Assembly (NCBI RefSeq): GCF_000213175.1
Contig: NW_009799104.1
Coordinates: 3,612,974-3,676,973, forward strand
DNA: 64,000 bases
DNA from: Neurospora tetrasperma FGSC 2508
Taxonomy: Eukaryota > Ascomycota > Sordariomycetes > Sordariales > Sordariaceae
Direction of reading: 5' to 3'
The notes under the pieces were generated by a model. The model was not told the DNA's origin. It worked only from the letters and a program-made list of their open reading frames with translations, and ran no database searches. Of this stretch, positions 24,774 through 35,875 are shown piece by piece (the stretch's first letter is position 1; each line of letters begins with the position of its first letter). The translations under genes and the position numbers were made by a program.

Positions 24774-26488
24774 CTTGGTGTCAGCGACTGGATGCCGAAG
24801 TGGTGATCTTGCCTCTCAAGGTGAAGAAGAGAAGATAACAATTTGGACACAAAGTAGGTGATAATGAGCGTAATGCCAGAAGAGAAAACGCCAAAAGGCA
24901 AGAAAGTGGGCGGAAAATCTGATGATGCCGAGATCAACAAGGTGAAGAGAGGCTGGGTTGAGAGGAGAAGGATGAGGAGGATGAAAACAGAGAACGACAA
25001 GAGGAGCAGGACGACGGTCTTATGTAGGCCATCTGAAGAGCCATCCTCGTCTCCCACCATCCAAGCAGATGACGAGAGGTCGGGGACGAGCAGCATGTCA
25101 ACTTCCTCTGCGTTTAATGGTCATAACATTAACGAGGAAGGTGTTGTTGTGGAAGTGGAAGATTGCGCATCGTGGACAAAACAGAGGAGGCAAGCATGTG
25201 GCCATCAATCGTGCGAAAGTTGACCAAGTGGGAAGGACTTGATGGCATGAAAAGCCACTCTCGACCGCAGCGGAAATGAGAAACATGATGTGGTTGATTG
25301 TCATGGAAGGAGCTCAGGGGACTTTAATGAGGGGACTGGTCCATGTGAGATCATCAATAAAGACGTTCCTTCCTCAACTGCCATCTCTGTCTGTAAGAGA
25401 ACTTGGCCATCGAGATTTGGGACTGAGAAAATCCACCCGAACTTCTGTGGTACTACCCTTTCCTTGGCATATTGCTCCTTCCCGCTTGCAAAGTCTTTGT
25501 GATGACCAACATCATCGAGGACCGACGGATTGAGATTGGACACATTGACTGCGGTGGAGCAGCAACGAAGTCATCCTCGTCGACCTCGAATCGCGGCAGG
25601 AGTGAAAGGAGGCCGCACTTCCCATTGGGAGTCGTCCCCAACCGAACCAAGGTGCAGTTTCGAAGTTGGCTGGCGGGCAGGCTTCCACGGAGACGGGACT
25701 GAGTTGCAAGATCGATGTCCCTGGTAAGAAGCGCTCGCATGGATGACTGCAGGTACCTCTACCCTCTGCGATGGACGGAGCTGAGATGAGTGACCTTGTG
25801 TTCCTTCCTCCAGTCGTCCCTCCTTCCGCTGACCAAACTCAAAGTTCCGTCACAACATTCAGTTGCCCCAATAATCCCTGGCAAATTTGTTCTCCTTGGC
25901 AGTTTCCTGCTACTCAAGCAACCGAACTGTTTGTTTGTCGCCGTGCTTCTTTGAGAAATATCGGGAAGGTTCACGCAGCATCCGAATTCCATCCATCACT
26001 TCCACATCCATGCTCTGAATCGAATGATAGATGCGACTTGCGGCAACTCCACGTCGGCTGATCGTTACGCAGGGAAAGACCGTTCATAACCGAAAGGGAC
26101 GACTGAATGTTGTTTCAATCACCGAGGTACGTGTGAGTAAACGGGTTGGTTCAGTTCTGTGCGTAGCAATGCACTGGCGAGTACTGACTCTAGTGGTTAT
26201 TCTTTTCTTTCTTCCAGGTGTCGAGGTTGGTGTGATATTGATTTGTTGAAGATAATGGAGCGTGACACCCTCAGTAGAAGTACATTGCAAGACAGCAGTG
26301 AGTGGGAAACCTATGTTAGGTCGGACAGTAGGGAAAGAGTACATAATGTAGCTGTAACAAAGAATGACAAGACTAGAGTGGCCTTTCAGTGATAGACTTT
26401 GGGTACCTAAAAGCACAACGAGGCATTCGCTGGCCAGGGAAAAGAAACATACTAAGCACTACGTCTGTTGCTTATGCCAGTCCATAAT
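24774..26488. other. Intergenic region upstream of the repeat-protein gene
   Basis: About 1.7 kb. It holds the promoter of the minus-strand repeat-protein gene and the 3' flank of the RRT8-like gene. Several short open frames overlap on both strands, with no domain. One copy of the GGTACCTCTA 10-mer lies at 25,752. Confidence 0.55.
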
Positions 26489-27495
26489 CTATACCGGATC
26501 GTCATGGTAGATACCATCATGGTAGACAGGCTCGTCTGGCTGGTTTCGAGTCGCTTGGTCGCTGGCAGTGACGGGCCGTCCAACTCTGACCCGCGACCTC
26601 TGCTCCAGTTCTGCTACCCACAAGGCGGCTCCAGCGCTGGTAGTCAAGAGGAAGAAGAAGCTCAGCACGGGTATCAGCTGGAGGACCATCGCTACGGTTC
26701 CAAACCACGTGTACTCCCACGACCAATAGCTGCGTTCCCGCTTCATCTCCTGCTTGCTCAACCCTCGCAGCTGGAACCATCTGTGGTGCGACAGCTTCCC
26801 GTACCGAGAACCGGTAATCATGAGAAAGGCAACCGTGCCACCGTACGGTATCAGGTTGAGCGGGAGAAAGACGATCAGCTCGATGATTTGTTTCAGGCTG
26901 AAGGGTTGGAACTCGGCCTTGGTGGTGGGCTTGCCCAACATCTTGACCGACGTGGGCGCATCCGGGAAAAGCAGACGATGGGGCGCAACGAGGTCGGTCA
27001 GTCCGTGGTTTATTAGCGTTGCCTGTTAGTCATACCGTTAGCAGGCTTTTTCCCACCTTGCAGATCGAAAAGCCCAATTTAACCTACGTCAAAGATATCC
27101 ACTTGGGCCTCGTCGACAAAGAAGCCTTCAAACAGAGCCTGGATCACCACATGGCCCTCTCCCAGCACGAGCACTATCGCATTGAACCAAGCCCCGGCCT
27201 TTCCCTGGAAGATCATCAAGAACAGCAGCTGGGGAATAAAGGCAAAGGTAAACAGGATCAGATACACCAGGAACGAGATGATGGACAACGGGAGTAGGCG
27301 GCCTAGGAACACGGGATAGAATTCGGGATGGCGCAAAAAGTAGTATATGCCTTGGATAGGGTATGCGGCAGCGCGAAAGGCACGACGGGCACGATCGACG
27401 GGGCCGCGAAAGGGCCGAAGGAAGATTTTCAGGATGCGCCAGAGCAGCGGGCTGCTTCGGCTTCCGCCACCGCTGGCGTCGGGGAGGGAGGGCAT
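26489..27495 (-). CDS. RRT8/LDS-like integral membrane protein
   Basis: Two exons (27495-27088 and 27022-26489) give 313 aa, joined in frame at FVDEAQVDIFDATLINHGL. A short basic N-terminus leads into a YPIQGIYYFLRHPEFYP segment, then paired hydrophobic helices at about 75-125 (LLPLSIISFLVYLILFTFAF, QLLFLMIF) and, after a central loop, two more (IIELIVFLPLNLIPYGGTVAFLM, TVAMVLQLIPVLSFFFLLTTSA). The layout and the RYGKLSHHRWFQLRGLS segment match fungal RRT8/LDS proteins. In yeast these are linked to lipid droplets and the outer spore wall, so a lipid or wall role is possible here. The C-terminus is hydrophilic. Divergent to the transcription factor. Confidence 0.75.
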
Positions 27496-29612
27496 GGCGG
27501 AGGTCCAGTGGTGGTGGTGCCTGGTTTATGCGCCAGCGACGGGTTTGTTGTTCAACTTGCAACTGAACGGATTTCGATCTGGTATCGGAAGGAGTCTGGA
27601 ATATCGCCGTGGTCTGAGAACAGGACAAAGAGTGAAATGCGAGTTGCAGGTGACACCGACCGACCGGGCGGCGTGACGTCTGCACCGCAAATCGTCGTCG
27701 TAACTCGCGGTTCTCGTGTTACACAGGTTTGTCAGTCTTGCCTGCAGTTGGTCGGCGAGCCTCAAGCGCTGGGCTCGCTACACACTGTGGACTGCAGTGC
27801 CGGCGGGAGAAAGCACAGTGGGCTGGCTGGCGGAGTACTTTTGTGTTTTAACGGGTTAACGGCGGGGTGGGACAGCTGTCTACCCCACACTCGGAGCAGA
27901 GGGAGCACGGGACTCGGACCGAGAGTGCTCCACTCACAAACGACTATGTGGAGCCTAGACCACCCGAGGACTGGAGCCTTTGCAAGCCTTATCAACTGCA
28001 CTCCCTTTATCCCATTTGTTGGCGCCCGTCCAGAAATTCATGGACCAAACAGTACTCGTCTAGGGCGTGTCCGATGCAACAGTACCCGTAGAGCTCCGGA
28101 GTGTTGTCCGGCACTTGACCTATGCAGAATGGGTTATGTAATTCCTTTGGAAAGTCACTTCCATGCCCCATCTCAGCCGGTTTATTCCCGCTCTCTAACA
28201 ATTTCTCGTTGGTTTTCCAGCTCTCGTTGGTCCAGTACACTAAATGGCTTGGCAGCCAGCTTACTCCACTATTTCGGAAGCGCGCTGTGTGGTGGTTGGT
28301 CTCGAGCAATCTTGGCGGGCCAGATTTACAGAAGGTCCTTTTCTGACCTTTGAAGGCGGGTGTGGAAATGTCTTTTCGTCGAGGTACACTACGATGCCGT
28401 GTCTCAGCCGTCCAGAAAAAAACTGTCATGCGGTGGGGGTCAGAAAGGAAACTGCCATGGGTCATTTTTATCTCAATCGAAGTCGGGTTGGACCCTAGAA
28501 CTAGAATCCCGCTTCCTCTTGTTGAACTGGAGTTGAACTGCTGGGTTTCGGGCGGTTCTTTTCCGCGTCCAACGGTCCAAAACGCCCGGTTCTGCTCCAC
28601 TGACCAGCTGTCAGCCCATTTTTTGCATCCCAAACAAGTCAAGCTCCTCTGGGAGGTTTGGACGTCTGCTGGTACCGATGGCAACGTTCCATCGATACAG
28701 GCGCAAAACATCCATCTCCAGAAGTGAGTGAAGTGACAAGCAGGACTCGACTCGACAGGACTGGACACTCGTTCAATCAATCCACCTGGCCGGGTTCCCC
28801 CTTCGACAACAACGAATCTCTTTCCTCTTCCGTGGCACCAGTCGTGGCATCCATACTATGGTAACACGGCAAAGCGCGACACTCCAATGCCGCCACAGGC
28901 GACAGCAATTCCACGGTCGAATCGGATTGACTCCCACGCCAGAGCAGCTTGTGTTACTTACTGTAGTGGACAGGGACACGTTTGGGACACTGTGACGCGG
29001 GCAAAAAGGCGGACAGGCACAGGCACCTCAGGTCTGCAGCGCAACGCTGAGGCTGGGCTGGGCCATGGCGTCGATTCTTCTACCGACAATAGATAAAACG
29101 GGGCCGCGTCGGACACAGTTCCGGCACAGCGTTGTGGTTGAATGGATTCAGTTCATACGGTACTTAACTGTCACCAAAGCATTGCAATCAGGTTAGTGTA
29201 GACTGTCGCAACGTCGCTGGACTCCTTCGCTCTACAGTATGTACACTACTAACTAGGTAGGTGGCAGCCCACCGCCAGCCAACCACGCACATGCTCGAGG
29301 CGACATGGCGCTACTTGGGATCCTGGGAAAGTGTTGGGCCTTGGCGGCGATGCTACGAAATCGCTGCATCGGGAAGTCTGTGAATGGCTGTTGACCATTG
29401 ATTGCACTTGTTTGCCTGGCAAAACTCTGGCCGTCCGGTCTCCTCCTACTCCTCTAGCGCGCGCGCACATCACCTCCCGAACTCTGTCTTTCCACGACTT
29501 GCACATATTCCCACTGTTCGCTCCGACTCGAGGCTTCCGCGCCTCACCAGTACTCGGGCACATTAAATGCTAGGCCGTCACCAGCTGCATCGAGAACAAC
29601 AGTCCTGACACA
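27496..29612. other. Divergent promoter region
   Basis: 2.1 kb between the RRT8-like gene (-) and the Zn2Cys6 gene (+), so it contains both promoters. Open frames of up to 341 codons cross it, but they overlap each other on both strands, match no domain and one begins as antisense to the RRT8-like exon. A purine/pyrimidine mix of about 50% GC explains them. Confidence 0.55.
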
Positions 29613-32258
29613 ATGGACACTCCTCCCACGGCCTTCAGGGGCAACGAAGACGAGAGGTCGGATCAGCAGAGAAAGAGGAACCGCATTCGGTTTTCGTGTA
29701 CCACATGTCGAGAGAAAAAGTAAGGCCGCCCATCCCACACTGTTTTCACGCCTTGGCTGACCACAGTGCAAAGACTCAAGTGCAATCGCCAATCTCCGTG
29801 TGACCAGTGCATCAAGAGGAACGTTGCCGCAACATGCAACTTTATTCCCTATGCCCAGAATGAGCCGCGCCCATCCCCCTCTGTCTCGGGCACCACACCC
29901 GGCTCACAAAATGGTGGCTCCCGCAACAGGAGAGGGGCCCTTCAGGACATGACGGCAGCAGCCCGCCTTCGCCATCTCGAGCATATGGTCCAGGTCCTGA
30001 AAGCGCAAATGCGCCGTGAGGAGGGTGGTGGTGGTGGTGGTGGTGGTGCGGACGTGCCGGTTTCTTCTTCGAGGGCCATCTCTCCTGTCCCTCCGTCGCC
30101 CTCTGCCCAAGACACGCAGCCGGATGCAGAAACAAGCGCGCCGTCCAAGGGGACAGCAGGCGCCATGGCCGATCAGACACGATACGTCGAAGTCATTCAT
30201 TGGGAAGCAGTCTACGACGAGCTTACCACCTTGACCAAGAATCTCAAGGCCTCGGATGAAAGTGATCAAGAGGAAGAGGAACACTGGTCGCCCAGGTGTA
30301 ACGTGCCTGAACGACAGCCCGTCTCGGTCCTCTTTGCTGGCGGCTTTGCTCCTGTTTCCCCGGCCGACCTGTTCCGACGCATGCCACCGAAGCCTGTATG
30401 CGACCGTCTGCTGTCTATCTTCTTCCAGGTCAAAGACGCCGCCTGGTCAGTCTTCCATCTGCCCACGCTGTGGAAATACTACGATGCGCTCTGGCAAGAG
30501 GATGCCGAGCTTACCTACACCGATCTGGCCCTCTTCTTCCTCCTGTACGCAAACTCGGCCCTCTTCTGTATCCATACGGGCGAGGAAGTTCCTGGCAACT
30601 TGGGAAGCCCGATGCAGGCATATAGCATGCTTAAAGCCACGGGCGCTCACGCCCTTGCGCTCTCTGACTACAGTACGCCAGGGAAAAACAAACTTGAGGC
30701 CCTGTATGTCTATTTCATTGCCGAGTTTATCGGCCAGCCTGACGCACCGCTCAGCACGTCCATCATCTTTGCCAACATTGTCCGACTTGCCATGCACATG
30801 GGACTACATCGTGACCCGAAGCACTACCCTAACATGAGCCCCTTTGAGGGCGAGATGCGCAGGAGACTCTGGCTACAGTTTGTCGAGGTTGACCAGATCG
30901 TCGCGTTCCAGTTTGGGCTCCCGAGCAACATCCACTCCCGTTTCTACGATACCGAAATCCCTCGTAACCTTCTTGATGAGGACTTTGACGAAAATACCAA
31001 AGAACTTCCGCCCTCGAGGCCCGAATCCGAGATGACATCCGTCCTCCTGAACATAGTAAAATCTCGCACGATATGTGCCTTTGCAGATATCACAGCGGCC
31101 ATGTGCTCGAGGAACCCCATCAGTTACGCCGAAGTCATTCGTCTGGACAAGCAGCTCGAGGACGCCCACAACAGTCTTCCGCCTCTCCTCCAGTTTCGCA
31201 GCTTTGCCGAGTCCAAGGACGACCCTATCGACGTGGTGATGCAGCGGTTTTGGATGGAACTAATGTATCAAAAGGCACGCATCGTGCTGCACCGAAGGTA
31301 CATGGGCATCGGAAGGACGGATAAGCGTTACGCGCACTCTCAGCAGGTCTGTCTGGACGCGGCTATCAAGACGTTGCGAGGCCAGTTTGATCTTTATTGT
31401 GAGCGGCAGCCCCAGGGGCGATTGGCTTCGGAGAAAAACGGGCAGTTTTTCCGAGCCAGTATCACCACTCACGACTTTCTCCTCGCCGGCATGATCCTCT
31501 GTCTCGAACTTTCCCACATCAGGGCCAGGGAGAAAAGGGAGGCATCTCCCTGTGGCACGCGGCCTAATGCAGTTGAGAACGATGTCATCTCGAAGGACGC
31601 ATTGATGCAGATGCTCGAGACGTCGCGGCAAATCTGGCAGTCGACAAGGAAGGAGTCGACCGAAGCAAATAGGGCCTTCAAGATTCTGTCCAAGATGCTG
31701 TGTTTGTCAACAGGAGCCGTGTTCGAGAGCAGTCCTGAATCGTCGGGTAGCGCATACGATTCAACCCAGGCGTCTACATATGCAAACTCAGAGCCAGGTA
31801 AGCAATCTTTTTCATGATGTTTGTGCGGCCTACCGAGACTAACACTGCTCACGGAAGCGACGGCAGTGATGGGTGCAAATCCCTATTACTACACGCAGCC
31901 CCAGGCTCCCACCGCCATGAGCCAGACCGTACCCGTTGCTATACCCATAGTCGTGCCACCAACAACCACAATTTCCCACCCCGAGCAGATGCAATATCCT
32001 CTGGCGTGGCAGCCAGACCTCCCCCCTCCGATAGGACCCGTGGACCTTTCCCCTTACAACACAATGGACCAGTTCATGGATCCGAGCTTGACGGCCGACT
32101 GGGTAAGCAAAAGGAAGCTGGTTGGTGCGGGCAGTAACGAGAAGCTAACATGGATGCAACAGAACTTCTGGGACAATCAGGTCCATAACACGAACGCTGA
32201 CGAGCTCCAAATACCGTGGAATACGTTTTTCAACCCACAGATGCCAGGCTATCAATAA
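29613..32258 (+). CDS. Zn2Cys6 fungal transcription factor
   Basis: Four exons (29613-29719, 29774-31797, 31858-32102, 32163-32258) give 823 aa. The binuclear cluster is complete: Cys 29, 32, 39, 45, 48 and 57, spaced 2-6-5-2-8, with the LKC core rebuilt only when intron 1 ends at the AAAG before ACTCAAG. A basic arm precedes it and a likely coiled-coil dimerisation segment follows (RLRHLEHMVQVLKAQM, about residues 110-127), then a poly-Gly run. The middle homology region (fungal_trans) spans about 230-560, with FFLLYANSALFC, ANIVRLAMHMGLHRDP and MRRRLWLQFVEVDQ as landmarks. The C-terminus is Pro/Gln-rich and ends with aromatic/acidic sequence (NFWDNQ, IPWNTFF), a plausible activation region. 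Targets are unknown. It may be the Neurospora gene recalled as col-23, unchecked. Confidence 0.9.
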
Positions 32259-33503
32259 AATACTTGGAGGCACACCATCAATGCATGCTTTAACCGACAT
32301 ATGTCTCGTTGTGGAATTTGTCTGTGATTTATTTGCAGTCATGACGAAACAGCATCGAACGGCACATCAGCCCTCGCTGGATGCATCGTGAATTTCTCAG
32401 TTTACTCATGACAGAAGGTGACGGGAAGCGCGGCCGCTTACGAAATGCAAGATGGTAAAGAGCGACAGCCACTTGGCCCTCCCTCCCTTTACATAACGCG
32501 GGCTTGACGCAGCGCATTCTCTCTGCTGGCCTTGACAATTCCAAACATGGTCCAAGAGGTCGAGCAACACTAATGTGTTATTCATCTAGCCCCAAGCCGT
32601 CAACGGGAAGGCGACTCGGAGTCGGACAGCTGGCGATAGCGTCCAGATGCCGAACCTCGACTTTCGGGTTTTGATACGCCATTTGACCGTGGCATGTTGC
32701 CGCTCTCGCCTCGGCAGAAATCACCATTATTGCAAAAGACGACAATTCTCAACTTCAATTTTCAACACTATCGAGCACAAACGCCACCACGCCCGAAAAT
32801 GACAATGGCGGGGATGTAGTTGGGTACAGGATATGGGATGGAGATGGAAGAGGCTAGTAAACGAGGGGGCTGTGTTAAGCACTAGGGGTTTTGTGCTTTT
32901 CAGCCAGTACTGATGACATTTACAGCCCACGAGTGTGGTGTCCGGGGCAGCAAGCCTGGGACTTCAAACAGCATTCCGGATGGGAAGGGTGATTCGATAT
33001 TCGGATCCGATCTCAAGGCGTCGGGGCGCGCCGCATCGATAACGACGGGCCCTGCACCGTCTCCACACGGCCCCCGCCATGACTGAGCCGAGATCCGATA
33101 GACGCGGTCTATTTACCCCTCTTCAGTTAGCTCGGATACTTACTTTACAGTGATTGGACCCGCGGAACTATTGCGCCATTGGCATGTGTCATGAACTTTT
33201 GGGTGGGAGGCTGATAAAGTACGTGTGGTAACAATTATTTTCAATGTTTGAACCTCTCTTTTTTGACTATTCTACAGTGGTGATGCACTAAAATTGAGCC
33301 TCATTCCATCCATGTTACACGTTACCACTTACCACACTACGAGCTCCACAGTGGATCCCTATACATTCCCCAGTTTCTCCACCTGTCCACCGTATCTCTC
33401 ACCCGTGACCGGCGCAAATATTTACAATCTTCACCCACTCAAGTCTCATCACTCGTCACAGCACTTACATACATACGTATACTAGACGACCTATACGCCA
33501 AGC
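32259..33503. other. Intergenic spacer
   Basis: 1.2 kb holding the transcription-factor 3' flank and the promoter of the dehydrogenase gene. No gene or repeat of note is seen. Confidence 0.55.
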
Positions 33504-34712
33504 ATGGGTTCCACAAACACTACCGCGCCCACGGGCGGCGGCGCCGAGGGCAACAACAACAACCTTGACGTCTTCAAGAACGACATCCTCATGCTGCACG
33601 TGCCTCTTCCCCCGGACCAAGCCTGGATCGACAGACTCGAGAACAAGTACCCCGGCTTCAAGGTCCGGTGGGTACACCGCTCATGGCAAGACTACGGCAA
33701 GGACGACGAGAGCACGGCGGCCGAGGAGTATGAGGGCGTCACCATGTTATGCTCCTTTTACCCGCACAAGGCCGAGTTGTTGCCCAAGTTGAAATGGGTA
33801 CAGCTCACGAGCGCCGGTGCCGATCCGTGGCTGCAGCATCCGCTGTACTTGAACAAGGAGATAGTGTTTTGTACTGCCAACGGGTGTCATCCGTGAGTTT
33901 CCCCCCTTCTTTCCATCACAAGTAACCATGATTAACAAGTGTTGTCCGAGGTAAAAAGCCCCCAAATAGCCGAATGGGTAATCGGCACCTACCTCATGCT
34001 CTCTCACCACTTCCTCCCCTACCACGACGCCGCCACTCAGCACGGCCAATCCCAAGTCCTGCGGCACCTCACCACCGTCGACTCGCCCGGCATGCGCATG
34101 GGTATTCTAGGCTACGGCGCCATCGGCCGCCAAGTCGCGCGCGTCGCCCAAGCCTTAGGCATGGAAATCTACGCCTACACGCGGCGACCCAAACCCACTC
34201 CCGAGTCCCGCAAGGACGATTCTTACCACGTCCCCGGCACTGGTGATCCAGACGGTATCATCCCATCGAAATGGTTCTCCGGTTCTTCACGCGAGGACAT
34301 CGACCACTTTTTAGCTCAAGACCTCGACATCCTGGTCGTTTCGCTTCCGCTTACGGCGTCGACCAAGCAGATTATCGGAAGGAAACAGTTCGATATCCTG
34401 GCGAAGAAGAAGACGTTCTTGTCGAACATTGCGAGGGGCGGACATGTGGATACCGAGGCGCTGGTGGAGGCGTTGAAGGAGGATAAGATTAGAGGCGCGG
34501 CGTTGGATGTTACGGACCCCGAGCCACTGCCTCAGGGACATGAATTGCTCAAAATGCCGGATAAGTGCTTTGTTACGCCGCATGTGAGTTGGCAGACGCC
34601 GTTTTACTTTGAAAGAGTAAAAGCGATTCTGGAGGAGAATTTGGAGAGGTGGAGGGTGAATGGGGGGCCGAGGGGGTTGGTGAATTTGATGGATCGGGAG
34701 AGTGGGTATTAG
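33504..34712 (+). CDS. D-isomer-specific 2-hydroxyacid dehydrogenase
   Basis: Two exons (33504-33892 and 33959-34712) give 380 aa. The intron acceptor at 33,958 was chosen because it restores the family motif HPPQIAEWVIGTYLM; the nearer AAG breaks the frame. The Rossmann motif GILGYGAIGRQVA is near residue 190. Catalytic positions are visible in order: Arg in NIARGG, Glu in DPEPLP and His in TPHVSW. These enzymes reduce 2-keto acids to D-2-hydroxy acids with NAD(P)H in the cytosol. An extended linker (about 215-240, with an SSRED segment) separates the nucleotide-binding strands. Substrate could be glyoxylate, hydroxypyruvate or another keto acid; sequence alone does not decide. Gly/Asn-rich N-terminal 25 residues are probably disordered. 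Confidence 0.9.
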
Positions 34713-35875
34713 GGGGGTGTTTTGGGGATAAAAGGGGGGAATTAGAGATGGGAAATGGGAGATGGAAATGGGGAATGCAATTGGGGCGGGAACGGGAGCG
34801 GGAACTGACACGGAAATGAGAAACAGGAGAGAGAGAAAGACGGTGAAGAGAATAAAAAGGAAGGATGGTCATGAATGACACATTTTCACCGTTCCAACAT
34901 GGGCTGGGACTGTCGATTGTCAAAATAGAGGTAAGTGAGAAGCAAGACAAGACAAGAAAAAAAGAAAAAGAAAGAAAAACATACAACACCAGGGATTCGC
35001 TGGTCGTCACCGACCCAACTACTAGTCTGGCCCTCACTGGCTTATCTATGGGAGAGCGGACGGGATCCCGAGTTTTCCAGTGGGTATGGTCGTATGTGAT
35101 TTGAATGACTCTAGCGGGGGATTATAAGGGAAAGTATCTTAAAGCCAGACACCAGACTCCAACAAAAACCCATGATATCCCAAACAGCGATGAGGTGTGC
35201 TAGGTAAGATGGGTTTACAACTGGTTCACCAACGATTGGGATTGGATATCAACAATCCGATTTGAGCGCCAAGAAAAGAAGCGGACAAACCGATTCCAGC
35301 AAAGGATGGCAAGGAGACCATGTGGAGGACAAGGAAGGAAATCGATCAGAGAGATCTCGATACCAACTGCCGAACCCTGTGCGGATCAGTGATCACTGCC
35401 AAGGGTCCGAGAAAGCAATAGCCTCAACACCGCCGCTCTGGGCATGGATATTTACCTCGTCCCCATGTCAACCAGCCAAGAGATCCAATTCGTGTATGTT
35501 CCTACGACTCCGCCACGATGGTGTCCAAATAAGCTTTTTTAGTTCAGACCTCCTCTTGGCCTACGCGTTGACCTCGTCGAGACCTACGTCACCCGATCTG
35601 GGTAGGCTCCACCGGGACATCCATGTCCATCACGTACCAGGTCCCAACACTCCCCCCCGGGGTCAATGACAACTTCCAGTTTGGTTAAATGATCGCCACT
35701 GTCTGTTCCTGAATCACTGTCTCACCCGGTTGACTCACTCTTGCATCACTCCAAGCAATTTGATTCTTCCAGGTTGCCGAAAAAACAAGCTTTATAAGAC
35801 GCAACTTCCCGAGACAAACACCATCATCAACAAAACAAAACCAAGCCAGCCGCCCACGACAAACAATTCATCCCA
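34713..35875. other. Intergenic spacer
   Basis: About 1.2 kb with the dehydrogenase 3' flank and the promoter of the phosphatase gene. It includes an A-rich AAAGAAA tract near 34,950-34,980. No gene is supported. Confidence 0.55.

Noticed and set aside
27328-28353. 341-codon open frame on the plus strand
   Set aside because: Its first part is antisense to the RRT8-like exon; the rest reads as random sequence.
28007-28780. 257-codon open frame on the minus strand
   Set aside because: It overlaps a longer open frame on the other strand, shows no domain, is Cys/Trp/Arg-rich in a way typical of non-coding sequence and has no introns or promoter signals.
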